Source of the DNA: Filosporella fistucella | Lineage: Eukaryota; Ascomycota; Leotiomycetes; Helotiales | Direction: 5' to 3' | Assembly (NCBI GenBank): GCA_030077755.1 | Contig: JAQJZZ010000013.1 | Location: 2,137,696 to 2,201,695 of the forward strand | DNA length: 64,000 nt | Shown: one piece after another, positions 35,590 through 47,666 of the stretch | Layout: every line of letters starts with the position of its first letter | How positions within the stretch are numbered: position 1 is the first letter of the stretch | Program-made: the position numbers and the translations under genes | The notes under the pieces: generated by a model | What the model was told of the DNA's origin: nothing | What the model saw: the letters and a program-made list of their open reading frames with translations, nothing else | Databases searched by the model: none

Positions 35590-37499
35590 ATGACGACAAC
35601 ACCATCGCCAGTGGCTTCGGATATCAAAATAGCCTCAGAAGGTACAGACAATGTTGAATTCAGCAAACGGGTGAGTAATCTCAATCTCACTAAGGCCGTC
35701 CGTTGTCTAAAGCCTCCACAGACATTCACAGAAAACTTAAATGAAGTTCCACAAGAACGCACAGCGGCCGAAAGAGCCCTGGTGTGGAAGCAAGATTTGA
35801 GAATTGTACCACTCTGTGCAGGGATATATCTTCTTTGTTATCTTGATCGTTCCAATATTGGTAATATATGGATTTCATTCAATAGACTATTGTGCTAATA
35901 AGACAGGCAACGCCAAAACTCTTAACTCATCAACACATGATGACCTACTTTCAACGACGCATATGACAAACTTTCAGTACATGTGAGGTTACCTCCAGCG
36001 CATTAGACCCGACTAATAGTCTAAAGATTAGCTTTGATGGTCTTTTTAATTGCCTATGCCATTTTTGAGGTGCCATCAAATTACTTTTTAAAGAAGCTCA
36101 GCCCAAGCAAATGGATTGCATTCCTGATGTTCTCATGGTCAGCATCTCCTGTAGCTCCAACACTCTGGAATTAACAATCCTAAGGGGCGCTTGTACCGTT
36201 GGGTTGGGCGGAACCCATAATTTTGCAGGAGTGACTGCTGTTCGATTTCTACTGGGCGTCTTCGAAGCAGGTCAGTCACTCCCTGAAGATACAGAAAAAC
36301 ATGCTAACATCGCAGGACTCTTTCCTGGTCTCGTGTACTATCTCACATTTTGGTACAAGACAGATGAACGTTCAATCCGAGTCGCATTCATATTAGCGTC
36401 AGCAACTTTGGCTGGAGCTTTTGGGGGTGCGATTGCATATGGAGTAGGACATATGAATGGAGCATCGGGGCTGCCAGCCTGGCGGTGGTTATTTATCATC
36501 GAAGGAATCCCATCGTGCTTATCCTCTGTCTTTGTATATCTCTTCCTTCCTGACTACCCAGAAACCGTAAAGTGGTTGAGTGCGGACGAATTGGCTTTGG
36601 CGTCGTCCCGTCTAGAGTTCGAAGCATCTCATGCCCATGATGATGGGTTGACGTGGGCTCAGGCCAAAGATACCTTGACAGATTGGAAACTGTATGCTCA
36701 CTATGCTGTGAGTATTTGACTTGAAATCTTTACCAACCCTTTTGACACGGTTCCAGATATACTTCGGCATATCCACTCCATTTTCGAGCCTGTCGCTCTT
36801 CACACCTAGTATCACTGCTGGTCTGGGTTACAAAGATCTTACTGCTCAACTTATGACAGTTCCTCCATATGCTGTGGCTTACGTCGTGACCATTTTGGTC
36901 TCCTATTCAGCAGATCATTTTAATGCGTAAGACTCTCATACTCATGTTATCTGCTGCTCACACCAATCAGACGGTCTATCCATTCAGCGATCTTTGCGAC
37001 TATTGGTGCGATAGGATTTCTTGCATCTGCTCTTCTTCCTATGCATTCATACACAGTAAGTATTGCGATTTGATACAGGGAACCTCAACTAACAACCAAC
37101 AGTCTCGATATGGATGTCTTATTGTCGCTGCATCGGGCGCATTTTCTTGGTAAGTAGTGTCCATTCTCAAACATGTAGTATGTGGTTTTGTTAATTTCTG
37201 TTAGTATCCCTCCGCTCCTAGGTTGGCTGTCTTCGAACCTCCATACGACTGGCGCGGTAGGCTTAGCTATTGCTTTAAATATCTCGTTTGGAGCCCCAGG
37301 TCAAATTGCAGGTGTTTGGATATACAAAGCCAACGAAGCCAAAAAGGGATATCCGACAGGACACTGGACAAATGCAGCTTTGCTATTCTTTGTCGCTACT
37401 GGATGCATTGGCTTGAGACTTTATTATGGATTGTTGAATCGTCGAATCACGAGAAGCGGTGGTACTCCAGAGGATGTCAAGAGATTGTACCGGTACTGA
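35590..37499 (+). CDS. MFS transporter, anion:cation symporter type (DAL5/TNA1-like)
   Basis: Plasma-membrane carrier of the ACS/DHA-like MFS group that takes up organic anions such as allantoate, nicotinate, pantothenate or small peptides in fungi. Ten exons (35590-35670, 35722-35860, 35907-35982, 36027-36137, 36185-36270, 36316-36707, 36757-36926, 36971-37055, 37103-37149, 37205-37499) give 493 residues with no stop. Signature stretches are LRIVPLCAGIYLLCYLDRSN, GACTVGLGGTHNFAGVTAVR, LPAWRWLFIIEGIPSCLSSV, FLPDYPETVKWLS and GQIAGVWIYKANEAKKGYPT. About twelve hydrophobic segments are visible. The intron density contrasts with the intronless enzymes at 10-12 kb. Substrate not deducible from sequence. 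Confidence 0.95.
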
Positions 37500-38142
37500 A
37501 TGGTTGACTAGATGGCGCTCAGCAAGTGTCAGAATTAGATGCTCAAGTATGTCTAGGTGAAACTGTCTCCCGCTGAGAGCTAAAATGTCGCTCAGATTGA
37601 AGCTAGAAAACCTAACCAGTGAGATATATCAGAGTCGTAGTCTAACTGCGCCTGAAGTGGGAAACAGAACTTGGCTGCAAAGATTATCAGACAACTGTAT
37701 CACGATGTAAAGCCACAGCGCAATCTAGGCAGGCCTCTTGTTGGAGACTCGTGAGACATATCAGAGTATGAAGAGACAATCAAGTGTATGAGGATAAAGG
37801 GTCAAATTAGAATCAGGGAAAGACGCCTCAATCATCACTTCAATGCAGCTTTCCATCCCATCTGAATGGATTGTATGTGTGCACGTGACTCGCCTCGTGT
37901 CAATCAGACCACTTCCAGGTTGGACTTCCAAGAATTGAGATCCGGCCTCACCTGATGTGTTGAATTGAATGTGACAGAAGACTAGACCAGCTTTGATGCA
38001 ATATTTAAGAGGGCATTTGCTCTCGTGCTCCACTTATAAGTCTAGCCCAAATCCCACGACCTGAGATTTTGAGATTTTTCAACAGACAAATCGACAAGAT
38101 TCTTTGCAAGGTAGCCATACAAGATCAATCCCCTTGATCAAA
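37500..38142. other. Intergenic (0.64 kb)
   Basis: Transporter tail and promoter of the next plus-strand gene. No coding frame accepted; the sequence is ordinary. Confidence 0.45.
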
Positions 38143-38895
38143 ATGTCCCCAAAGACTGATATCAATATTCCTATCGACCTCACCCACCCTCTCACACCTA
38201 CCCGTGCTCTGGCAATCCATCTCCCAGCACCAGCAGTCACTCTTCGTCCTTCCCAAATACAGGACCTCACTCCTCGTCTCCCTACACTCTTCTCCGCATC
38301 ACTTGGAATTACCGACGAAAACCTCCTCTCAGCCCACAAAGCATCCATTGTCTCTCCTCCTCCTCAGGTTCGTTACACACTGGAGAAGCAAAATGTCCTT
38401 GGCACACACCTTGCTATCCTTGATGTAGAAGGGAATGAGGTAGCAGGATGGAAACATCCAATGCTGAGTTTTGGCATGGGAAGTGGAAAAACCAAAGTTC
38501 AATTCCCCGACGAAACCATGGTAATCAAAAAGATAGTCGAGAAGATAAATTCGGATGACTCGAAGCATCATCATCATCATCATCATTATCATCATGCAGA
38601 GTGTTTCGAAAAGGGGGGAGTGACGTATCTCTGGGAGGCCGACACAGAGAAAGATCACCAAAAGGCTCTTTTCAAGGTATGTGAAAACAGGGTTTGAGGA
38701 TATTAACTAACAGAACAGGTGGTAGAATTTGAGACTGCCGGAATTGTGAAGAGAGAAGTTGCAAGATATGCTCAGAGAACTGCGCATGAGAAGGAGGGTT
38801 TGCTGGTCCTGGACGGACGAGAGGTGGATGAGTTGGTAGTAGTATTGACCATCTGTGCAATGCTGGAGTCCAAGGATAGTTTCTTGAGGACTTAA
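38143..38895 (+). CDS. Hypothetical protein with histidine tract
   Basis: I do not recognise this protein. Two exons (38143-38676 and 38719-38895; 42-nt intron with GTATGT donor and CTAAC-like branch) give 236 residues. The product starts MSPKTDINIPIDLTHPLTPT. The middle (VRYTLEKQNVLGTHLAILDV, then EVAGWKHPMLSFGMGSGKTK) looks like a beta-sheet-rich module of the sort in Tubby-like or DUF6593-like proteins (weak inference). It carries a tract HHHHHHHYHH from a CAT repeat, which may bind metal or be plain codon-repeat expansion, and a C-terminal segment ending in AMLESKDSFLRT. No signal peptide. Cytosolic by default. Confidence 0.75.
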
Positions 38896-39452
38896 GCAGG
38901 GAAAATGAGCACTGTAAATGGGAGGGGCATAATTGACACCCACGGTGGGGGAAATGGTGCGCATAGCCCGTGACTAGGATGAATAAAAAAGCATTGGAAT
39001 TTAATGAAAGGAATAGGAACTTGGTATTTGAATTTTGATTAAATGAGTGAGAACTTGACTTTCTCATATGGCATTCTTTGATTCTACAGCGGTTTGTGGA
39101 GAAGTCTGCACAAAGTGCCGTCTGAAGAATTTTCCCCTTTCAATTGCTCCTGACAGCGTGGTAGAAATATGAGCTTCCATATGATGATAGTGTGGAAACC
39201 CCAGGATCAGCTTGGGTTTGCAGTACAATGTTGTCTCTGAATGCTCACAGATATCAAGAAAATCTTCACCAACTTCAGAGCAACACGAACTAGATGATGC
39301 CCAATTGTTCATTTGAAACTGATCATGGTTTGCTGCTCTTCTGAGTAGGAGCTACAAAGTAATAATAAATCGGTGTAAACTTCACCTCCATTGGATGCAA
39401 AATCAAATCAGGGTATCATTCAATTTCATTCATCATCTAGGAACTTCAAAGT
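38896..39452. other. Convergent intergenic (0.56 kb)
   Basis: Tails of the His-tract gene and the PRCC-family gene. No accepted coding frame. Confidence 0.45.
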
Positions 39453-40610
39453 CTACCATCCATACCTACTACTCGCCTCAGCTCTATTGCTCTTACCCTT
39501 ATTGAAACTTTCCTCCAAAGCCTCCTTTTGACTCTGTGCAGCGTTCAATAATTGTTTCAAGCTGTGTTTACCAGGAGCAATGGCTCTGACAGGATTGTGT
39601 GTAACTTGTTGGCCTGATGCTCGAAGCTCTTCGTTATGAAGATATTCCTGATCCGTATTGAAGTTGATGATTTTGCTAGCAGATTGATTTTGTCCTCCTT
39701 TCTGTCGACCGAAGAGCTGTCGACGTTGCGCTGCTGTAAGATTCAAATCCCCGGCTATATCATCGAGAGACTGAGAGACGGGGGGAGTTGGGGCAGCAGG
39801 TAATGATTGGCTCGTGTTTGAAGTGTAGTCTTCGTAGGATGGTTCGAGACCAAATTCGTCTGGTTCCTCTTCCTCCTTATCTGCTTCGTATATCATAGGT
39901 TGATATTCACCAGCTGGCTTCTTTCCAATGTCTGTCTCGTTGTCTGCAGCCATCGAGAAGAGGGAGATTTTGGCTCGACCAGGTTTCTCATGGTTTGGGT
40001 CTGGGGTGGCTGGATCTGCTTGAATTGAGCTGGACGTGAGGGCCGGAGTATTTGCTTGCAGTTTCTTCTTCTTCGCAGGCTTTCTCGAAACTGATAACGG
40101 CCTGAACATCAACGGTTTCCCAACCAACTGGACCTCTTCTTGCTGTTTTACCACAGCTTGCGGTGGTGGCAACTGCATCCCAGAATCTGCGTCCGTCCCT
40201 ACTGCTTCAGTTTCTTTCCCGTTGTATTCTCTCTCTGGTTCTGGGTCTCGGCTGAAGCCTGGTGCTGCTCCTGTCTTCAAATTCACACCTGCCCCTAAAC
40301 TCCTCTTTGTTGCGTTACCACCTCCAAGTGTGGCACTTGTCTGGCCAGAGCGCTTTGGGGCTGGTAGGAATGAATTGAACCCACTGAATGCACCACTTCC
40401 TATTTTGACCCTTTTCGCTGGAGGTTCATCTACTTTCGTGTCATCTTTGATAGTGCTTTGAGGTAACGAAACTTTGATTTTCCCTGGATTCGATCGGTCA
40501 ACCACCTTCTGAAAGGCAGCTTTGGACGAAGATGTTGATGTTGATGGTTTAGGTGTTGGCTTCTCCTCGATATCTGATCCGTCGGAGTCAGAATAATCTA
40601 CGAGGCCCAT
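39453..40610 (-). CDS. PRCC-family protein (mitotic checkpoint / splicing-associated)
   Basis: An intronless gene for 385 residues. The first residues MGLVDYSDSDGSDIEEKPTP are the conserved PRCC-type N-terminus and the C-terminal half has the family block: AGEYQPMIYEADKEEEE, LNLTAAQRRQLFGRQKGG, IINFNTDQEYLHNEELRASG, HNPVRAIAPGKHSLKQLLNA. PRCC proteins are nuclear, bind MAD2B in mammals and copurify with spliceosome parts. The long middle is Pro/Lys/Ser-rich and disordered, with a short basic PAKKKKL that could act in nuclear import. I chose ATG 40610 because it begins MGLVDYSDSD; the longer upstream frame is in the shared promoter. It is head-to-head with SIN1 across 248 nt. Confidence 0.92.
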   Translation of the reverse strand: MGLVDYSDSDGSDIEEKPTPKPSTSTSSSKAAFQKVVDRSNPGKIKVSLPQSTIKDDTKVDEPPAKRVKIGSGAFSGFNSFLPAPKRSGQTSATLGGGNATKRSLGAGVNLKTGAAPGFSRDPEPEREYNGKETEAVGTDADSGMQLPPPQAVVKQQEEVQLVGKPLMFRPLSVSRKPAKKKKLQANTPALTSSSIQADPATPDPNHEKPGRAKISLFSMAADNETDIGKKPAGEYQPMIYEADKEEEEPDEFGLEPSYEDYTSNTSQSLPAAPTPPVSQSLDDIAGDLNLTAAQRRQLFGRQKGGQNQSASKIINFNTDQEYLHNEELRASGQQVTHNPVRAIAPGKHSLKQLLNAAQSQKEALEESFNKGKSNRAEASSRYGW

Positions 40611-40858
40611 ATTGTGTTGGAATGGAGTTGACTGCTGGACTGTGAGATCAGAAGGCTTAGAGAGACAAACTTCATGATTCAAGATGTTGTAGCTTCCGAA
40701 GTAGAGCCGACGTAATCCCGGTATCGACCCCGGCCCCAGTTTCATCATAAGGCTGAGCAAACCTCAGGGTTGGTCTTGTGAATCAATTGAAGATATCAAG
40801 GCTTCCGACACATATGAATTGATAGATTGAATTGCCATACCATATCAGATCATGCGCC
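40611..40858. promoter_or_regulatory. Bidirectional promoter between PRCC-family gene and SIN1
   Basis: Only 248 nt separate the two start codons, so both 5' leaders and core promoters must share this stretch. I see no clear TATA box. Confidence 0.55.
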
Positions 40859-43385
40859 ATGTCTGTTCTACAGGTTGAAGAGTACGTTGTTGTGCTTTCA
40901 AGGAATGCCGCTGACTAAATGCGAAATACAGTCTGGTCTCATATCAATTACGGACGAATTACCTCGACACGATCTCCGATGGAGTAGGAGAGCGACTCAT
41001 AACTATCAATGATACATTTTTGAACAATGCGGGGTTTAAAGCCGCTGGCTGGCGACAAAATCCAGCGAACCTCAAGCGCACCCACTCCCCACCAATTCCA
41101 ACCGCGATAGCTTCAGAATATTTCCAAGCACCCCAAAGGTCAACCGGACTTTCCAATGGTCTTGAAGATGAAGCCGAGGAGGGTGGCCTAGTGACAGGTG
41201 GAGGGGTGGACACGGTTGGGCCTGGCATAGCTACAAAGAGGCGACGGAGGCGGGAACAGATGGAGGAAGAGGACAGCAGTGACCTGAGTGATGAGAGCGA
41301 TGAGGACGGGGATCAACGAGCAGCACAGCAAATAAAATTCTCAAAGATGCCAATTCGTAATAGATCCGGTTCTTCTCCTCTCCGTGGCTCAAATCTACGA
41401 CAATCGTCCACTGTTACATCACCAACACGAACTCCTGCTGGAACACGAAGAGGTTCACAATCAGCCCTTGAAGCTGTGAAGGAACGCGCAAGAAGGGATA
41501 CTGTTACTAGCAGCGAAATGTCATCTGAGAATGAATTTGATGCATCTGCATTTCAGAGACAAAGAGAGGCTACAAAGAAAGCTAGCAAAGCATTACTTCG
41601 ACACACGTCAGACCCAAACGTTGGTGTCAAAAGACAGGAAAGCGATTTACTTGAAGAGGAAGAAGAAGACTCCGATGGATCTGGATCAGACTCGGATTTT
41701 GCAGGTAGTATCGATTCTGCATCACTTCTTGATGATGTCGATGGTCCTGTAAATGCCTCTCCTACAGGTCATGTTGTCGGTACAATGCCTCGAGACTTGC
41801 AAAGATCTCCTACAAGAAAATCAAAAGCTGCTCCTCCAGTACTTCAAGCATTACCCCCACCTCGACCAATCAGTATGGTTCAGCCGAAAAGTTTACTGTC
41901 AGCGGCAATCAAGGCCAAGCGGACCAAAGCAGTCATGCCTTTCGAGTCGTTTGCATCTCTATCAGGTGTTGGAGAACCCAATCCACTTAACCTACGTATC
42001 TGGGCGCCATTTGTGACTTCCACTACTAGACCATTCGAAGTACTTATTAGGAGAAGCGTCCATGAGAACGAAGCAAATGATAGAGCGGTCACAGTCGCTG
42101 ATCTGATCGGATTGAGTCTTTGGCGCTATACAGAAGAGAAACTAGAACCTTCAATACCTACCGAGAAGTTGAACGTCAATCGATGGACCTTGCGAATGGT
42201 TGAAGATGAGGAGGTCGATTATGACTTTCCAGCTCTTGAACGTACTAAGCCGGTCACTGCTTTCACGACAGCAAACAATCGAGCCGCGAGATCAAGATCC
42301 AATTCGAAGTCTTATGATGAATTTGCTCTTGTGGAAGCTACGGATGAACAGTTCCTGCAGAATCAAAGCATTACCCCCCAATTCAAGCAGGAAGCTGCAG
42401 CCAGTTCCAATTTTGAGGACGATTTGGCACCGAAGAGCACTCCCAATCTATTGTCAACTCCCCAGGCAGGAACACAACCCCGCATGAATCCCCTTCTTAC
42501 AACGATGTCTGCACTTAGGTCTAATACCACCCTGGCGGATGCTCCATCTATCGGGGTGGCTACAGCTCAAATCAGTGGGCGGAATGGTATCAAGAAGCTA
42601 TTGCGAATCCATATTCACTCTGCCGATGCAGCACCAGGACAAATGATCACACTAGATGTTACCACAGACACTTATTTAGCAGATGTCCTCGATGTGGTTT
42701 GTAAGAAGAGGCAGCTCGATAAAGCAAATCATGTTCTGAAGTTGACGGGTTCTGGAACAGTAGTCCTTCTTGACCGCACTGTTGAATCGATTGGCAATCG
42801 TACCGAGCTAGATTTGTATCGTCGAAGATTCGCAACAGATGGACCTTTAACAATGTCTGGATCCCCAAGTAGTAGCTCTCCCAAGATGGCGTTGATGACA
42901 GAGCGTCCAGATAGTCGCAAGATCAGAAAGGGGCCTATGTTGGGAGCTCACCCGCTTGCACAAGAAGCCATTAAGCAAGATGAACTTGGTAGTGCCAATT
43001 ACAGGAAATATACGGTATGGCGAAAACAGCCCATGAGATTTGTCGGACTGAACGAAAGAGTCCTTGCGATTGATGGCGAATACCTACACATTATGCCAGC
43101 GACGACTGGCAAGACGATGTTTGAGGGCCAAGGTAAAACAACGACGGTTCATTTCAGTAAAGTGGTAGGGTGCAAAGTCACAAGAAGGCACCCGACAAAT
43201 TTCAAGGTACGTCTGGCTCTTCAATTTAACGACCGCTGTAGATTCAACTTCTCATTCTCGTCTAGATCGTGATTTATAAGACTACCGAAACCAAAAGATA
43301 TGACTTTGAAGCGAAGAGCGCTGATGAAGCTGCGGAGATTGTGTTTGAGATCAAGAAGGGCATTTCTCCATACCATCAAGTCTAA
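40859..43385 (+). CDS. AVO1: SIN1/AVO1, TORC2 subunit
   Basis: Essential scaffold of TOR complex 2, which controls actin, sphingolipid and AGC-kinase signalling at the plasma membrane. Three exons (40859-40881, 40932-43206, 43266-43385) give 805 residues. The 23-nt first exon is needed: joined, it reads MSVLQVEDLVSYQLRTNYLD, the conserved SIN1 start, then GVGERLITIN. A disordered acidic/Ser-rich part covers about 60-330. The CRIM domain starts near 340 (FESFASLSGVGEPNPLNLRI). The Ras-binding-like domain lies at about 555-635 (LLRIHIHSADAAPGQMITLD, LDKANHVLKLTGSGT). The C-terminal PH domain begins at YRKYTVWRKQPMRFVGLNER and ends KRYDFEAKSADEAAEIVFEI. The upstream PRCC-family gene diverges from it. 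Confidence 0.96.
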
Positions 43386-45191
43386 GAGCAACAAACAGGC
43401 GACCACTGATCGACCACGAAGCCTGGGCCTCACCGCGAAACTGTAGCAGCTTGGCATGTTGGCTTTGATCGGCCGTTCCTGCAGCATATTGGTCTGAGAG
43501 GATTTCAGGCAATTGGCTGGTTACCATAGCACGCCAGCTGAGCCACCACGGCCAGCTATTCTTGCTTGCAGCAGAAGCATACCGGGAGTTAATGATGGCC
43601 AAACTAACAAAACGTCTCCTACTCATTTGTATTCCGGATACACCTTTTAGACAACAAGGAAGCAGGAAAAGTTTGGTTTTGGAATTGCTTTCTTGAAACA
43701 CCACGAACTACAGGGCAGATCCAGACAAACGTAAAATAAGGTACGGTACCTCGGTAACTATTTTCTACTCACTACCGCTGTGGCTACGCAACATTGTGAG
43801 GCATTATTCTCGGCTGGGCTGGCAGGTGGCAACAATATTACCGGGAATCATGCAATAGAGGATGACGATGAAGTGCTGAGGAAATCAAGGATGCTAGCCC
43901 CACCAACGTAACTAATATTGATGGCGACACAGGCTAATGTTGCCAAGATGGAGACCCTTGGGAACGGGACTTATCCTAGTGTCGATCTACAGCATAAGGC
44001 AAAACATTCAATTGGTTGGAAAATATGGAAAACATGACGGAGTTGCTTGAATCCAATGGCAACTGTTTGGTTAGGACTAGAAGAATTATGCAACTATAAC
44101 TACGCCTCAACCAACGCCTTATTCTGCACCCCGTACGGAAGTTGAAGTACAGTACGCCCACACCTCACGCACCCTCGCCTTCGCCCTCACTCATTACTCC
44201 ATATTTCCCCCGTCAAATGTGGCTGATGATGTGGACACCTACTGTATGGAGGACGGAGTAGAGGCTCCACTGCAGGACAATATCCGCAGCTATGACAAAC
44301 AGTTCTGGATCGCCATCGCCATCGTCTTCGGAGGGAGCTACAAGGAGGGGCTAGTGATCGAAGGCGAGGGGCGGAGGAAAGGACGTGACGAGGATGATGG
44401 CAAGACGGAAAAGAAAGAGGAGAAGGATGAGGTCTGCGGTAATAATTCAAGGACTCAAGGAGGAACGAGATGATCATCTACAGATATGTCGGGGGCGTCA
44501 AGGCATCTACTTCTCCTATATGGAGGGAAGAGCGAGGATTGAGAAGTCGATGTACCTCCGTAGAACGATTCCTTCAAGGGCCAGAGCGAACAAGGAAGCG
44601 AGTATATTTCCATTAGCTTTTGGTATTTCATGTCCATGTCCGTGTCCATGCTCATCTTTCGTAGCATCAAGATGTCAACAAGCTTGGGCTCTAGTTGAAT
44701 CTGCCGTTGTCATACCGACCATCATCCCATTGGGTCAGCTTAGCCAATTAGCCAAGGTTGACAAAAGTACGTTATACACCACCAGTGCAAGTAAGTTTAC
44801 TTGCCAAGCTGGAGGCTAGTGCTTGCGACGGTCCGCTACGGCTTCGGATTCTCTGGAACCAAGACCCTGGTGTGGATATATCTGGTTTGTTGATTCGCTA
44901 TACCCTTCTCTAAATCGGAAACATCCAATGAATCTCCAACTCACAGACCACACCCGTGACGTATATGGCCATCGCCATTGCTTGCTTCCCGACCATGTTG
45001 CTAGAACCACCTGGATCATTTTCCACGTTTCCTGCGTAGCTGATTGACAAACTATATAAGTCTGTGTTTCCAGCACTATCACTACTTCTTTATCGTTATT
45101 CTGTCTGCATTGCATATATAACTGCTCGCTCATCCATAACCAAAACCAATCTACGTACCTCTATTACAAGATCCTCCCACCAACCACAAAC
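43386..45191. other. Intergenic (1.8 kb)
   Basis: SIN1 tail and promoter region of the small GPI gene. Frames in 44.2-44.8 kb are charged, low-complexity or simple-sequence (a CATGTCCGTGTCCATG run near 44633) and I accept none. A GTACAGTACG element is at about 44150. Confidence 0.45.
45053..45060 (+). promoter_or_regulatory. Probable TATA box of the small GPI gene
   Basis: TATATAAG, 132 nt before the start codon, with a pyrimidine-rich leader after it. Position-based inference. Confidence 0.4.
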
Positions 45192-45699
45192 ATGCAATTC
45201 AAGAACGTCTTCGTCTTGGCTTTGGCCTCTACTGTTGCTGTAGGTATTCGCTCAACATCGTTTTTAAGCCTCACTAACATCAACTCAGGGACAAAGCAGT
45301 TTGATAAGTTCATTGAGTTCTCAAGCAAGTGGCGCTCTCTCTTCCGCAACGGCTGTCCCAAGCTCTCTTGCCTCGTCTCTCCAATCCGGAGCTAGCTCTG
45401 TCCAATCCTCTATATCCTCCGCCCTCAGCTCAGCACAATCTTCTTTGAGCTCCGCAGAGTCATCTGCTCGCTCGTCCATCACCGGAACTGGAACCTCAGC
45501 ATCATCCGCCATTGCTTCGCTGAGCTCCTCCATTGCCTCCCGCCAAAGCTCCGTCTCCTCAGCCGCTAGCTCGCGAGCCTCGAGTGCATCATCTGCTGCT
45601 GCTGGCTCCTCTAGCTCAAGCGCCGGTGCTGCCTATCAAACTGCTGCTGTTGGTCTTGGTGCTCTTTTTGGTGGTGCCGCTTTTGTTGCCAATTTGTAG
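45192..45699 (+). CDS. Small Ser/Ala-rich GPI-anchored wall protein
   Basis: Two exons (45192-45239, 45289-45699; 49-nt intron) give 152 residues. Exon 1 is exactly the signal peptide (MQFKNVFVLALASTVA). The mature part starts GQSSLISSLSSQASGA and is nearly all Ser and Ala in SSxxSS/SAxSS repeats, expected to be O-mannosylated. The C-terminus, QTAAVGLGALFGGAAFVANL, is a small-residue hydrophobic tail fitting a GPI signal, with a likely omega site in the SSSSAGAA stretch. Such short Ser-rich proteins are common in fungal walls; no enzyme activity. Splicing at exactly this point also explains the apparent stop-containing read-through. Confidence 0.88.
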
Positions 45700-46326
45700 A
45701 TTAAAAATTATGGGTCAGGACTGAGGTATCAGTTGTAATATTATTATGGCTTTCATGAACATATGGAGGGAACTAGTTCGTAGGGAATAAACAAAGCAGA
45801 AAATATTATACTGCTTCTTAATAGCGTTTGTGACCGACCGGGCCAAATGAAGTGCAACAGTATGGGGGCTGAGCATATCTCTAAACAAACTAGGGAGCTG
45901 CAGCATTCAAGTATCGTTTAGAACCCAGCGGATACGGGTGTTTGGCCCACGGAATATGGGAAATACAATTTGAAATGATACACAGAACAGGTAGGTATGC
46001 TCGGCTAACAATTGATCAGCTAGTATCCACCAGGAAGTTTGCGTGAGGACGGTTGTACATAAGATCCACGACTGTAGAAAGGAAGCGATATGTATCATGA
46101 GAATTATGTTGGAACTTTACAGCCCATCATACATCTGGTCATCAAACAAGACATTTGAGCATAGCTACGTACCAACAAAGATGTGACACCACAGTCACGG
46201 AAAGTGACAATTAGAAATGTGGTTAAACTACAATTCTATAGCCCTATCTTGCCAGAGCAAATTAACTATTATCTATTATGACTATCGATACAACGGCCGT
46301 TCAATTCGTAATAAGACATATCAGTG
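45700..46326. other. Convergent intergenic (0.63 kb)
   Basis: Tails of the GPI gene and the glycosyltransferase-like gene. No accepted coding frame. Confidence 0.45.
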
Positions 46327-47666
46327 TCAGCAAACGTCGTAACTGCTATATTTTCGACCGTATGTCCACTCAGTCAACTGCTCCAAAACAGCTTCATTCG
46401 TTTTCCTATTTGCTTTCGCAAAAATGGTGTCGAATGGATGCAAATTGGTACCATAATATGTATTCTCGTACAAAACGTCGGGAGTGTGACTGTCCTTCGC
46501 ACATTCCTCTTCGTATGTTGCGCTCTTATGGAAAGCTGCCATTATCGCGTCGAGTTTATAACCAGCAGCCTTGATAAGTGGGCTTACATGAACCTCAACT
46601 GCAACAGCATCCCAATATGCTTTGGGGCATGAGTTCATGCCGGGAGACTCGAGCGCGGGTATCAGGGAGGCCTCGAGCTGAGGAATTAAGGGAGCGGGAT
46701 TTCGCTGCGGGAATCCGTCTCTAAATTTCTTCACCAGCTCGTCGGAGGGGAAGAGGAGTGTTTCAATGCCAATGCGGTCGGTGGCTAGGATCATGGATTG
46801 GATATGGTTGACAGGAATGCAATTCATTGTCATGCCTACAAGCTATTTTGGACACGGTCGCGTTAGTTTGATTCAAATCGAGATTCATTTTGGTCCCTGA
46901 GGCGCAGAACAGTGCCTGTCCAACACAGTAATCAGGGTTGTTTGTGCGACAGTAGCTTCTGGTCTGAGAACCCCATAAAGTCCCCTCACCCATTTACGAA
47001 AGGAGAGACTTGCTTACCTTTACAGAATCTGTAACTTTGTTCAGAAACATGTCGCTCCAGCAACTGTTAGACCAGTATGGCATAAATGGACCTCGAATGC
47101 TAGCATTCATCATGATAAATCGCTTGTACTTTTTATATAGATCGTCCTTGATCAAAACCTCTGCGAACGCCCCCATGTCATAACAGGTGTTTCCCCGATG
47201 AACATGGCGAATATTGGGGGCAGATGGGAGAAGATCCATAGCGTCTGTATCGCCATTGAATACGAATAGGAAATCGGCTGAGGCGTGGAGAGCATGTGCG
47301 ATGAAGAATTTCAAATTGATACGCGCATTTTCGGTTTCGGCATAAGCGTAGAGAATTAGGGGTCGATTTGTAACTAATGTCAACTCGTTCAATGTGGTAT
47401 TATCTTTGGTGGACGTATTCTCGGCGGCGAATGGCTCATGATGTAGCCCGGCCTGTGATCCTCCTCCATGATGCCTCTGCGTTCCATTCTGCGCGATCAG
47501 CACGGTCAGCAGAGATTCTCCGAGTATGCACCATCTTACTTACTACCATGTGTGGTAGAGGACTCATGTTCAACAACCACAACGACCAAATGAAGAGGAG
47601 AATAGCCATCGCAACGATCCACGGCCTCCGCATCTGCGCCAACATCCCCGGCCGAAAGTTCGACAT
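46327..47666 (-). CDS. Type II membrane protein, probable glycosyltransferase-like
   Basis: Three exons (47544-47666, 47018-47488, 46327-46842; introns 55 and 175 nt) give 369 residues without stops. The N-terminus is cytosolic and basic, then one signal-anchor helix IVAMAILLFIWSLWLLNM, then a luminal part. Luminal motifs include LILYAYAETENARINLKFFI, ADFLFVFNGDTDAMD, FIMMNASIRGPFMPYWSNSC, LVGMTMNCIPVNHIQSMILA, AAGYKLDAIMAAFH and NTYYGTNLHPFDTIFAKANR. The NGDTDAMD stretch and the layout suit Golgi glycosyltransferases, and the whole looks like a small family of fungal and other eukaryotic putative transferases I cannot name. The large intron could hide a short exon. Activity is unproven. Confidence 0.75.
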
